Below, piece after piece: positions 1 to 9,439 of a stretch of DNA of 64,000 bases (positions are counted from its first letter, which is position 1; the number at the start of each line of letters is the position of its first letter). The notes beneath the pieces were generated by a model. It was not told where the DNA came from, did no database searches, and saw nothing but the letters and a program-made list of their open reading frames with translations. This stretch comes from Caldilineaceae bacterium (GTDB lineage Bacteria; Chloroflexota; Anaerolineae; Caldilineales; Caldilineaceae): positions 1-64,000 of the forward strand of contig JACKBA010000033.1 of assembly GCA_020634815.1 (NCBI GenBank), in the 5' to 3' direction. The translations under genes and the position numbers were made by a program.

Positions 1-13
1 TTCCGAGTCGGTG

Positions 14-265
14 TTATGCTTTGACCTGCACTTGACTTTGCACGAGCGAAAGCAAGTATTCTGGGGCGAAATCTGCGCCATTCGGCCACTCAATGGTGCG
101 ACTCGTCAGATACACCTTTCTGAACAAGTCAGGATCCCGCAACGGTTCAAAGACCTCGCCATACAATTCCGGCTTCAAGTCGGCGATGCCTGCTTCACCA
201 TTATTGAAATGAACATACAACCTGAAATCATCGAGAACTTCCACACTTGTGACGTGTAACAGCAT
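14..265 (-). CDS. DUF2442 domain protein
   Basis: This is an 83-residue protein with the DUF2442 pattern: it opens with hydrophobic strands, contains a DFRLYVHFNNGE stretch, and then an LKPEL...FEPLRDP segment. I chose the ATG at 265 rather than the in-frame GTG at 271. An AAGGAG Shine-Dalgarno overlaps the stop of the upstream gene and sits 5 nt before that ATG, while it would collide with the GTG. The gene follows the DUF4160 gene almost without a gap, so translation is probably coupled. DUF2442 proteins are often found next to DUF4160 proteins and the pair is listed as a putative toxin-antitoxin module. The biochemical role is unknown, and a toxin-antitoxin function here is inference. Confidence 0.85.
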   Translation of the reverse strand: MLLHVTSVEVLDDFRLYVHFNNGEAGIADLKPELYGEVFEPLRDPDLFRKVYLTSRTIEWPNGADFAPEYLLSLVQSQVQVKA

Positions 266-275
266 TTTCACTCCT

Positions 276-533
276 TCAAGGCAGAGGCGCGATCTGTTTC
301 ATAGCCCGACGCGCCTGAGCTAATTCCCAGTTCTCACTGAGCTCGCCACGATGCTCATCCAACCATTCCCAGATCAGATTCAACGCCCGCCGCGGCATAG
401 TACCGGTAACAGCGCCGCTTTCTATCTCTACAGCTACCTCGAAATCCTGATACTCAGCGTGAAAATGAGGCGGCGAATGGTCATTGTAGTTCATCGTGAC
501 TCGAATACCATAGAAGCTCGATATGGTTGGCAA
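276..533 (-). CDS. DUF4160 domain protein
   Basis: This 85-residue protein has the DUF4160 signature: an ISSFYGIRVTMNYNDHSPPHFHAEY core with a conserved D-H-x-P-P-H-F-H, then a C-terminal helix ending in a W-x-x-A motif. The start is a TTG at 533, supported by a GAGGAG Shine-Dalgarno 6 nt upstream, and no ATG fits the family length. It is the first gene of a two-gene unit with the DUF2442 gene. The family is small and uncharacterised, and its His-rich centre could bind a metal or nucleic acid. It may be the toxin-like partner of the pair, but nothing in the sequence proves this. Confidence 0.87.
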   Translation of the reverse strand: MPTISSFYGIRVTMNYNDHSPPHFHAEYQDFEVAVEIESGAVTGTMPRRALNLIWEWLDEHRGELSENWELAQARRAMKQIAPLP

Positions 534-590
534 ACGGGTCTCCTCAATGGTATGGCAGGTCTCGGCCTGGTGTTGACACTTTACTTGGCA

Positions 591-1946
<1,356 letters not shown>

Positions 1947-2007
1947 CCCCACCCCCAGGCGAGTATTGCTCTACACGCCACCATATGCTGTGCCGCCGGA
2001 GCTTTAA

Positions 2008-2050
2008 GAATCCGCATTCATCCGCCAAATCCGTCTAATCCGCGGTCTAT
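2008..2050. repeat. Half copy of the ATCCGTCTAATCCGC palindromic repeat
   Basis: This short intergenic stretch contains ATCCGTCTAATCCGC followed by GGTCTAT, which matches the right arm of the paired palindromic repeats at 27478-27691. Only one arm is present, so it looks like a decayed or deleted copy. It sits in the roughly 110-bp gap upstream of the amidohydrolase gene and downstream of the large M23-like gene. Confidence 0.6.
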
Positions 2051-2055
2051 TCCTG

Positions 2056-5000
2056 TTACCAGGCGACGTGTGTCACGCCGTCCGGATCGCCCACCGGTGC
2101 CAGCACGATGCCGCCCATGAAGCCCTGCACGCGATGGCCGCTAGCGACGAACTCGGCCGTGACCGGCATGCCCAGCCCGGCCTGCCGCGCATACGCCGCC
2201 AGGATCGACCCCGCCCGTAGCTCGATGCCCAGCCTGCTCCATGCCCCGCCGCGTACGATGTCGAGGATCGCCTGCGCGATCGCCGGCGCGGCTGTTGCCG
2301 AAATGTCTTCGGGTGCTTCGCCTTGCGGTGCATCGCTGGCCGGGGCAGCCGCCGGTCCGCCGGAGACAAACGGCATGAAGATGTTGTGGTCACCGGTCGG
2401 CCATTCTGGCTGCACGGGTTCGCCGGGCGACACCGTTTCAGCCGGCACCGCCTGCCAGACGACGAAGACCGAGACGTGCTGCTTGGCCGGCATGCCGGCG
2501 CCGCACATCACCTCGGCGGGTGCGCCGGCCGGCGTCCAGCAGTAGGGGCCGTGTTCGCCGCGTTCCGGCACGTAGCTGGAATCAGGCGACATAATGATGT
2601 TGATCCAGCCCGATTTCTCCTTGGTCTGCGGGTAGCGCGCGCCGTTGGCGCCGACAAAATAGCCGTCGTAGTTCGGGTCACCCAGCACGTCGAAACCATC
2701 CGACCAGTAGAGCACATCGTGCAGCTTCATCAGCTTGCCGTCCAGGCCGATGATGGCGGCAAAGAGGTGGTGGTCGCCGCCCGCGTCGTCGAAGTACTCG
2801 GGGTCGCCCAGCGGCTTGAGATAGCTGTCGCGCGCCCACTGGTCGATAGACCCGTAGACGCTGGATGGCTCCCAACTGCCGTCGCGTGTAGTGAATACAT
2901 CCTTGATCACATAGGCAACGGTGCCGGTGAGGCGATCCGGCCGTTCGGCAATCGACTTGATCTGTAGACCCAGCGTACTCACCCAACTGCCAAGGCGTCG
3001 CTCGATCGCGGGCGGCGTGGGCGTGACAGGTGGATCCGTCGGGGGTGTGGGTGTGACCGGCGGCTCGGTCGGCGGTGTCGGCGTGACCGGCGGCTCGGTC
3101 GGCGGCGTGGGCGTGACGGGCGGTTCCGTCGGCGGCGTGGGCGTCACCGGCGGTTCGGTTGGCGGCGGGGTTGGCGTACCGGCGTCGGCGGTCGTTGCTT
3201 GCCACACGGCAAAGGTCGAAAGTGATTGGCCGTCGGGCGGCAGGCCGCCCCCGCACAGTGTGTCGGCAATGCCGGGCGGCGCCCAGCACCACGGCCCCTG
3301 CTCGCCATTCTCCGGGTGATAGGTGCTGCTGCCGCTCATGGTGAAGGTGGCCCAGCCCGTGTTCTCCTGCGTCGTGCGGTCGGTGGGGTTCGACGGGTCG
3401 TAGCGGTTGACATAGCGCACGACCTGCCCCTTGATCATCTGCCCGTTGGCGTCGAGAACGGCGGCGTAGAGATGGCTCTTCTTCTGCAATTCCATCAGGA
3501 TGGCCTGATTCTCGTAGGCGTCCTTGGCCCACTGTGGAATGGCATAGCGGCTGCCATTGGCATCCCACGAACCATCGATCGTCGTGAAAACATCCTTCAG
3601 CACATAGACGGTATCGCCCGGCTGGGCGGACGAGGCAGCCTGCACGCTCAGGTTCAGGTCGTCGAACCACTCGGTTAGCCGGGGTGCTGCATTGCTCGCG
3701 GTCACGGTTGTCCCTCCTGTCGGACGGTCTGGTTGGGTGGGTACGATGATGACTTCAGGCTCCGGCCCGCCGCCGGATGGGCGCACGGGCGGTGTCTCCT
3801 CGGTTTCGTCGCTGCCGGGGCTGGTGTCGGTGTCGATGGGCGCGGCCTGCAACCCGGTGCCAGCCCAACGAATCTCCGCCCACGTGCCGCGCTCCGGCGC
3901 GGCCGCAACGGCATTGGCGACGGCGCCGGCAATGTCGTAACTCTGCCACGGGTTGTTATGGCCGAGCGTGAAGACGGAGTAGCCCAGCACGCGCCCGGAG
4001 AAGCGTTCCAGGTAGCGCCCGCTGCGCAGAAGCTGCTCGGCATATTCCTGTGCGCCGGCGAAGTTCTGCCAGCCGCGCGGCGCGCCACCCTCGATCATGC
4101 CGTCGATGCCGTATTCGGTCACGGCGAATTTCAGTGTGGGAAAGGGCAGCCTGGGCAATATCTGGTGCTCCAGGCGGTTGCCGTACCAATCCTGGAAGGG
4201 GCGAAAGAGATCCGGCATGCCGTACTGATGCACGGCGACAATGTGTCCCGCCTGCTCGGCCATCTCCAGCGCCGGGTAGGTCTGCTGCCAGACGGCCATG
4301 CGCTGCGGCTCGGGCAGGTCGGGATTGCCCACGCCAAAGGCGAAGATCGCGCACAGGTACGCCGCCGTGGCGGCGAGCTGCATGCGGCGCATCTCGAAGC
4401 GGACGAGGATCGGAATGTCTTCGGCTTTTTGCAGGATTTCGTTGGCGATCTGCCAGTAGGTGACGTGCGGCGAGAAGTGTGCCATGGTCAGTTCGTGCGC
4501 CCATTGCGCGGCTGCTTCCGGGTTGGATCGGATCCGGTCTGCCAGTTCGTTGTCGGGCACAAAGAGACGACCGACGATCACAGCGTCCGGGCAGACGGCT
4601 CGCAGGTCAGCCAGCTCGGACGGGCTCGGGTCGAGCACGGTAATCAGGCGCGGCTGCCAGCGTTGCAGCAAGGGCAGATGCGGCCTCACGCTACCGATGA
4701 TGTGCGGGCCGATGATGGCGCCGCGCGGTTGCGTCAGCCGGGCGAGATAGGGCGCAGGATCCACGAAACCGCACCAACCGTTGCCTACATCATAAGGACG
4801 GATTCGCAGGCCAAAATGTAACGCTGGTTGTTCGTCCGGACGCCGGCGGGCGACGCTGCCGATACGCGCGCCGCCGCCCAGGGACTCGCCCTGGCGCACG
4901 GCAATCGCACCGAGGTTGCCATAGAGCGAGTGTCCCCACTCGTGATCCAGCAGGACGGCGCGGCCGAAGCGCGGATGCTGGTCGAATGTGGCGATCACCT

Positions 5001-5169
5001 GCCCGCGCTGCACGGCGAGCACGGGTGCGCCCTCGGTGGCGGTCAGCAGGATGCCGTCGTTGCCGCGCAGGGGAATGCCGCGGTGGCGAAAGCGGCTGAA
5101 GTGCGCAGGATTGTCGCCAAATGCGCTGGTGATGCGCGGCGCGCCGGTCAATGGTGCATTGGTCAGCAT
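2056..5169 (-). CDS. Large M23-like/glycosidase-like modular protein
   Basis: About 1037 residues. Residues ~1-140 resemble an M23 (LytM) fold, with HRGIPLRGND, GHSLYGNLGAI and LHFGLRI replacing the usual HxGxD, HxH and HFE motifs, so the metal site looks degraded. Residues ~150-420 resemble a clan GH-A barrel, with candidate catalytic glutamates in YWQIANE and FAVTEYGID. Two copies of a ~150-residue domain follow, each with VxKDVFTTxDGSW, GPxCW and a C-x-G-G-L/M-P end. They are separated by a five-copy PTPPTEPPVT linker. A hydrophobic IFMPFVSGG and a ~100-residue tail close the protein. The start at 5169 is set by GGAG 5 nt upstream, and an ATG at 5199 is less likely. No signal peptide is visible, so its location is uncertain. 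A cell-wall role is inference. Confidence 0.75.
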   Translation of the reverse strand: MLTNAPLTGAPRITSAFGDNPAHFSRFRHRGIPLRGNDGILLTATEGAPVLAVQRGQVIATFDQHPRFGRAVLLDHEWGHSLYGNLGAIAVRQGESLGGGARIGSVARRRPDEQPALHFGLRIRPYDVGNGWCGFVDPAPYLARLTQPRGAIIGPHIIGSVRPHLPLLQRWQPRLITVLDPSPSELADLRAVCPDAVIVGRLFVPDNELADRIRSNPEAAAQWAHELTMAHFSPHVTYWQIANEILQKAEDIPILVRFEMRRMQLAATAAYLCAIFAFGVGNPDLPEPQRMAVWQQTYPALEMAEQAGHIVAVHQYGMPDLFRPFQDWYGNRLEHQILPRLPFPTLKFAVTEYGIDGMIEGGAPRGWQNFAGAQEYAEQLLRSGRYLERFSGRVLGYSVFTLGHNNPWQSYDIAGAVANAVAAAPERGTWAEIRWAGTGLQAAPIDTDTSPGSDETEETPPVRPSGGGPEPEVIIVPTQPDRPTGGTTVTASNAAPRLTEWFDDLNLSVQAASSAQPGDTVYVLKDVFTTIDGSWDANGSRYAIPQWAKDAYENQAILMELQKKSHLYAAVLDANGQMIKGQVVRYVNRYDPSNPTDRTTQENTGWATFTMSGSSTYHPENGEQGPWCWAPPGIADTLCGGGLPPDGQSLSTFAVWQATTADAGTPTPPPTEPPVTPTPPTEPPVTPTPPTEPPVTPTPPTEPPVTPTPPTDPPVTPTPPAIERRLGSWVSTLGLQIKSIAERPDRLTGTVAYVIKDVFTTRDGSWEPSSVYGSIDQWARDSYLKPLGDPEYFDDAGGDHHLFAAIIGLDGKLMKLHDVLYWSDGFDVLGDPNYDGYFVGANGARYPQTKEKSGWINIIMSPDSSYVPERGEHGPYCWTPAGAPAEVMCGAGMPAKQHVSVFVVWQAVPAETVSPGEPVQPEWPTGDHNIFMPFVSGGPAAAPASDAPQGEAPEDISATAAPAIAQAILDIVRGGAWSRLGIELRAGSILAAYARQAGLGMPVTAEFVASGHRVQGFMGGIVLAPVGDPDGVTHVAW
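3011..3160. repeat. Five tandem 30-bp coding repeats
   Basis: Five consecutive 30-bp units encode the ten-residue repeat PTPPTEPPVT on the minus strand, with a D-for-E change in one copy. They form the Pro/Thr linker between the two homologous domains of the large M23-like protein. The third positions differ between copies. It is a coding minisatellite without spacers, not a CRISPR array. Confidence 0.85.
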
Positions 5170-5295
5170 GGGATCTCCAGTGTGCAGAGGTGCGGTCATG
5201 ACAAAACCGCGCGCTTTGGGTAAGCATACTGGATTTCCACGTCGTTGACAATTTGCGTTTGTCAGGCCATGCGCCGTGCATCTGCCTGGGCCGTG

Positions 5296-5304
5296 TGATA
5301 CAAT
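5296..5304 (+). promoter_or_regulatory. Extended -10 promoter of first S41 gene
   Basis: The sequence TG-A-TACAAT is an extended -10 element. Its last base is only 8 nt upstream of the ATG at 5313. Transcription starting 6-7 nt after the -10 would begin at or just before the start codon, and no Shine-Dalgarno is present, so the mRNA is probably leaderless. No convincing -35 hexamer lies at the normal distance. Confidence 0.55.
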
Positions 5305-5312
5305 CACCGCCT

Positions 5313-6515
5313 ATGGCTGGGCGAAGAATGCTGGCCGCGGTGGCTGCGATGACGATGGTCGTACTGGCCTTTGTCGCCGGGTACGCGGCTTACCCACTCC
5401 TTCATGCAATACCGCTGGGTCCGGCTGTGACGGGCCAGGTGACGCAGCAGCAGGAGATGGGCCAATACTGGCAGGTGTGGAACCTGCTCGAACGCGATTT
5501 TTACGGCGAAAAACCGGCGGACGAGGAGCGTACCTTCGGCGCCATTGCCGGGATGGTTCAGAGCTTTGGCGATCCGTACACGTTTTTCGTGGAGCCCGAG
5601 CCGCGCGAACTCGAACGCGACCAACTGGCCGGCAAGTTTGGCGGTATCGGCGCCACGCTGGAGTTGAGCGACACCGGCTGGGTGCTGCATCCCCTGCCGG
5701 AGCAGCCGGCGGCCAGGGCGGGTCTCCTCGACGGCGACGTGCTCATTGCCGTGGACGGCGCCCCGATCACCGGCACGATGAGCAGCGACGCGGTCATTGC
5801 GCTGGTGCGCGGCGAGCCGGGCACGACCGTCGAATTGCGGGTGCGCCGCGCCACGCCGAACGAGGCGGCGCGTGAACTGGCGTTCACGGTGACGCGTGCC
5901 GAAATCGAGACGCCCAGCATGGAATGGCGTCTGCTGGACGACAGTCCGCAGACGGCCGATGTCGGGTATATCAGGCACACGCTCTTTTCCGAGCGCAGCG
6001 CCGACGAGATGCGCCGGGCCGTCGAGGAATTGCAGGCGGCCGGTGCGCACCGCTTCGTCTGGGATCTGCGCGGCAACCCCGGCGGGTTGCTGAACATCGC
6101 CGTGGAGTTGGCCGACATGTGGCTCGACGACGGCGTCATTCTGACGGAGGAGAAGGCCGACGGCACGCGCAAGGTCTTCTCCGCGACGCCGGGCCAGGCC
6201 GCGGGCACGGCGCCGCTGGTGGTCATCGTCGATGGCGGCTCGGCCAGCGCCAGCGAGATCGTGGCCGGCGCGCTGCGCGACCACGGTCGCGCGCAGTTGG
6301 TCGGTAGCAAGACCTACGGTAAGGGAAGTGTCCAGTTGATTCACGAACTGGCCGACCGCAGCAGCCTGCACGTGACGACGGCCCAGTGGTTCACGCCCGA
6401 CGGCACGCAGATCAGCGGGCAGGGGTTGGCGCCGGACATTGCGGTTGCAGAGGGGGATGACCCGCTGCCGGCTGCCGTCGCGTCGCTGCCCATGGTCCAG
6501 GAAGCCCGGAGATAG
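5313..6515 (+). CDS. S41 family C-terminal processing peptidase
   Basis: A 400-residue membrane-anchored or secreted serine protease. An N-terminal hydrophobic segment (residues ~5-30) is followed by a CtpA-type N domain (WNLLERDFYGEKP, DPYTFFVEP), a PDZ domain (FGGIGATLE, QPAARAGLLDGDVLIAVDG) and the S41 catalytic core. The core has DLRGNPGGLL, the nucleophile motif GGSASASEI and the lysine motif KTYGKGSVQ. Such enzymes cleave C-terminal tails of periplasmic or exported proteins. The start codon follows an extended -10 directly. It is the first of two paralogous S41 genes, 16 nt apart. Confidence 0.92.
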   Translation: MAGRRMLAAVAAMTMVVLAFVAGYAAYPLLHAIPLGPAVTGQVTQQQEMGQYWQVWNLLERDFYGEKPADEERTFGAIAGMVQSFGDPYTFFVEPEPRELERDQLAGKFGGIGATLELSDTGWVLHPLPEQPAARAGLLDGDVLIAVDGAPITGTMSSDAVIALVRGEPGTTVELRVRRATPNEAARELAFTVTRAEIETPSMEWRLLDDSPQTADVGYIRHTLFSERSADEMRRAVEELQAAGAHRFVWDLRGNPGGLLNIAVELADMWLDDGVILTEEKADGTRKVFSATPGQAAGTAPLVVIVDGGSASASEIVAGALRDHGRAQLVGSKTYGKGSVQLIHELADRSSLHVTTAQWFTPDGTQISGQGLAPDIAVAEGDDPLPAAVASLPMVQEARR

Positions 6516-6531
6516 AAGGAAACGCATTTTC

Positions 6532-7809
6532 ATGAACGAACCAAACTCGATTGCCCCGTCCACCACACGCCCGCGCGGCACTGGCCGCGCCCTCGTGATT
6601 GGGGCGATATCGATTCTCATAGCCGTCGTCATCTTTGCTGTGGGCTTTGGCGCCGGCTTTGGCGCCGGCAATCTCGGCCAGCCATCGACCGCGGCCGGCC
6701 AGGACGATGGCGCCGCCGATACCCTGCGCGCACAGTTCCCTGTCTTCTGGGAAGCGATGGACCTGCTCTATCGCGACTTCTACGGCGAACTGCCGGCGGC
6801 AAACAACGCGACCTACGCCGCGATTCGTGGCGTGCTCGGCCAACTCGACGACCCGAACACCTCCTTCATGTCGCCGGAGGAGGCCGAGTTCTTCCGCACC
6901 AATCTGCAAGGCAGCTTCGAGGGTATCGGCGCGCGGGTGGACTGGGACCCGAACTTCAACACCGTGCGCATCGTGGAGCCTTTCGAGAACCAGCCGGCGT
7001 GGAAGGCGGGTGTCAAGCGCGATGACCTCATCACGCACGTCGACGGCGAGGAGATTGTCGGCACCGACTTGACCTCGGCCATCGAGAAGATTCGCGGCCC
7101 CAAAGGCACGCCCGTGGTGCTGACCATCGTGCGGCTGGCGACCGAGGAGACGCTCGACATCGAAGTGGTGCGCGACCGCATCGAGATCCCCACCATCGAG
7201 ACCGACACGGTGGGCGGCAACCTGGCCTACATCAAGCTCAACACCTTCAACGAGAACGCGGCCGAACTGGTGCGTCAGGCGGTGGAAGAGGCGCTGGCGG
7301 AGAATCCCGACGGGCTCATCTTCGACCTGCGCGGCAACCCGGGCGGGCTGCTGCGCCAGGCGGTAGAGGTGAGCAGCATCTTCCTGGGCAAGGACGAAAC
7401 CGTGCTCATCGAGCGCTTTTCTGACGGCAAGGAAGACATCTACAAAACTGAGGGCGAACCGCTGACGACCGACCTGCCCATGGTGGTGCTGGTCAACGAG
7501 GGGAGCGCCAGCGCCAGCGAGATCGTCGCCGGCGCGGTCCAGGACATGGAACGCGGCCAGTTGGTGGGCGCCAAGACCTTCGGCAAGGGCAGCGTCCAAC
7601 TGCCGCAGACGCTCAGCGACGGCTCGATCCTGCGCGTCACCATCGCCCGCTGGTTCACGCCCGACGACCGTACCATCGACGGCGAGGGACTGGAACCGGA
7701 CGTTGTGGTCGAAATCACCGACGTCGAACGCGAGGCGCAGCAGGACCCGCAACTCGACAAGGCTATCGAACTCCTGGGCGGCGAGGTCGAACCGCTGCCC
7801 GTGCAATAA
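6532..7809 (+). CDS. S41 family C-terminal processing peptidase
   Basis: A 425-residue paralogue of the preceding gene, starting at an ATG 12 nt after AGAAGGA. It has a Thr/Arg-rich cytoplasmic start, one transmembrane segment (residues ~20-45, Gly/Ala rich), then the CtpA N domain (LLYRDFYGELP, DPNTSFMSPEEAEFF), a PDZ domain (FEGIGARVD, QPAWKAGVKRDDLITHVDG) and the catalytic core with DLRGNPGGLL, NEGSASASEI and KTFGKGSVQ. All motifs expected of an active enzyme are present. It is probably co-transcribed with the first S41 gene, and smpB begins 17 nt later. The duplication suggests the pair may have split substrates. Confidence 0.93.
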   Translation: MNEPNSIAPSTTRPRGTGRALVIGAISILIAVVIFAVGFGAGFGAGNLGQPSTAAGQDDGAADTLRAQFPVFWEAMDLLYRDFYGELPAANNATYAAIRGVLGQLDDPNTSFMSPEEAEFFRTNLQGSFEGIGARVDWDPNFNTVRIVEPFENQPAWKAGVKRDDLITHVDGEEIVGTDLTSAIEKIRGPKGTPVVLTIVRLATEETLDIEVVRDRIEIPTIETDTVGGNLAYIKLNTFNENAAELVRQAVEEALAENPDGLIFDLRGNPGGLLRQAVEVSSIFLGKDETVLIERFSDGKEDIYKTEGEPLTTDLPMVVLVNEGSASASEIVAGAVQDMERGQLVGAKTFGKGSVQLPQTLSDGSILRVTIARWFTPDDRTIDGEGLEPDVVVEITDVEREAQQDPQLDKAIELLGGEVEPLPVQ

Positions 7810-7826
7810 GTGACGGCAGGCATGTT

Positions 7827-8306
7827 GTGAGCAAATCATCAGAGAGCAACCGCGGGCCGCGGACGGTAGCCACCAACCGCAAAGCCCGCCATGAATATTT
7901 CATTGAAGAGACGTACGAAGCCGGGATCGTGCTGACGGGCACCGAGATCAAATCGGTGCGCGCCGGCCGCGTCAGCCTGCAAGACGGCTTCGTGCTGGTC
8001 AGAAATGGCGAGGCGTGGCTGCTCAACGTGCACATCGCGCACTACGAACAGGGCAACCGCTTCAACCACGAGGAGCGGCGCGAGCGCAAACTGCTACTCA
8101 ACCGTCGCGAGATCAACGCGCTGCATGAAGCAGCCACACGGCGCGGCTTCACCATCGTGCCGCTGCGCGTCTACATCAACGACCGCGGGCGCGCCAAGGT
8201 CGAAATCGGCGTGGCGCGCGGCAAGCAACTCCACGACAAGCGCGACACCATCGCCAAGCGCGACACCGACCGCGACCTGCGACGAGCCATCAAGGGCGAA
8301 TGGTAG
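7827..8306 (+). CDS. smpB: SsrA-binding protein SmpB
   Basis: A 159-residue protein with clear SmpB motifs: ATNRKARHEYFIEETYEAGIVL, GTEIKSVRAGR near the N-terminus, NVHIAHYEQGN, then RKLLLNRREI and the C-terminal LRRAIKGEW tail. SmpB binds tmRNA and brings it to stalled ribosomes for trans-translation. The start is a GTG behind GGCAGG. The gene overlaps the next one by 7 nt, forming an operon with two RNA-modification genes that also act on tRNA or the ribosome. No tmRNA gene was recognised in the window. Confidence 0.97.
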   Translation: MSKSSESNRGPRTVATNRKARHEYFIEETYEAGIVLTGTEIKSVRAGRVSLQDGFVLVRNGEAWLLNVHIAHYEQGNRFNHEERRERKLLLNRREINALHEAATRRGFTIVPLRVYINDRGRAKVEIGVARGKQLHDKRDTIAKRDTDRDLRRAIKGEW

Positions 8307-9439
8307 CGCCGACACAAACCGGCGCGACTGCGCCGGCGCTGGACCTGCCGCATGGCCCGCTGGCGCTGCCGGCGTTCCTGCCCGACGCCACCCTCGGCAT
8401 CGTGCGCGCCGTGGATAGCGGCGACCTGGCCGACCTGGGCGTGCCCGCGCTCGTCATGAACACCTTCCACCTTATGCAGCAGCCCGGCTCCTCGACGGTC
8501 CAGGCGCTGGGCGGGCTGCACGCCATGACCGGCTGGACCGGCCCCATCCTCACCGATTCGGGCGGCTTCCAGGCCTACTCGCTCATCCGCGAACAACCAA
8601 AACTCGGCACGCTGACCGACAACGGCATCCTCGTCCGCCCGGAAGGCTCCGATCGCAAGCTGCACCTGACGCCGGAGAAGTGCGTGCAGTTGCAGATGAG
8701 CTACGGCGCCGACATCGTCATGTGTCTGGATGACTGCACGCACGTGGATGACCCGCCTGCGGTGCAGGAGCTTTCCGTGCGGCGCACCATCGCGTGGGCG
8801 AAGCGTTGCCGCGTCGAGTTCGACCGCCTGCTGGCCCAGAAAAAGAGTATCGATCGCCCGCCCCAACTCTTTGCCGTGGTGCAGGGCGGCGGCTCGCCGG
8901 AGCTGCGCACGCAATGTGCCGAGGCGCTGCTGGCGATCGGCTTTGACGGCTATGGCTATGGCGGCTGGCCGCTCGATGCCGACGGCAACCTGGTGCACGA
9001 GATGCTCGACCTGACGCGCCGGCTGATTCCCGCCCAGTTTCCGCTGCACGCGCTGGGTGTCGGCCATCCGGTCAACGTGGCGGCAGGCGTGGCGCTGGGC
9101 TACGCCACCTTCGACAGTGCGCTGCCGACGCGCGATGCGCGCCGCGGCCGGCTTTACACCTTCACCGGTACGGGCGGGCCGGGACCGGGCAGCGGCTGGT
9201 TCCGCTTCCTCTACGTGACCGACGACAAGTACATCAAGGATGCGCGGCCGGTGGACGAGGGCTGCGACTGCCCCACCTGCCGTCGCTACAGCCGCGGCTA
9301 TCTGCGCCATCTCTACCGGGCCAACGAAGCGGCGTTTCAGCGGCTGGCGACGCTTCACAACCTGCGCTTTATGGTGCGGCTCATGGCGGCGTTGCGGGCG
9401 TCACTGCCCGGCGGGGGAGCGACCGATGGCGCCGGCTGA
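8300..9439 (+). CDS. Divergent tRNA-guanine transglycosylase family protein
   Basis: A 379-residue protein of the TGT family, which swaps guanine for a deazaguanine in tRNA. The general-base motif LTDSGGFQ, the nucleophile region FDSALPTRDAR and the zinc site CDCPTCRRYSRGYLRHLY are all recognisable. The substrate-recognition loop, normally GGLAVGE or GGLSGGE, reads GYGGWPLD here. The canonical FDECT segment is CLDDCT. The enzyme therefore looks catalytically equipped but may accept a different base or tRNA. Its start overlaps smpB and its end overlaps the 16S methyltransferase by 14 nt. I give no gene symbol because the pocket departs from bona fide Tgt. Confidence 0.85.
   Translation: MVAPTQTGATAPALDLPHGPLALPAFLPDATLGIVRAVDSGDLADLGVPALVMNTFHLMQQPGSSTVQALGGLHAMTGWTGPILTDSGGFQAYSLIREQPKLGTLTDNGILVRPEGSDRKLHLTPEKCVQLQMSYGADIVMCLDDCTHVDDPPAVQELSVRRTIAWAKRCRVEFDRLLAQKKSIDRPPQLFAVVQGGGSPELRTQCAEALLAIGFDGYGYGGWPLDADGNLVHEMLDLTRRLIPAQFPLHALGVGHPVNVAAGVALGYATFDSALPTRDARRGRLYTFTGTGGPGPGSGWFRFLYVTDDKYIKDARPVDEGCDCPTCRRYSRGYLRHLYRANEAAFQRLATLHNLRFMVRLMAALRASLPGGGATDGAG

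Noticed and set aside
3011..3160. Regular repeats that could suggest a CRISPR array
   Set aside because: Units are contiguous at 30 bp with no unique spacers and encode a Pro/Thr linker in frame.
5304..9358. Long minus-strand reading frames opposite the S41, smpB and TGT genes
   Set aside because: The plus-strand genes have complete catalytic motifs, and the opposite frames show shadow-type composition.
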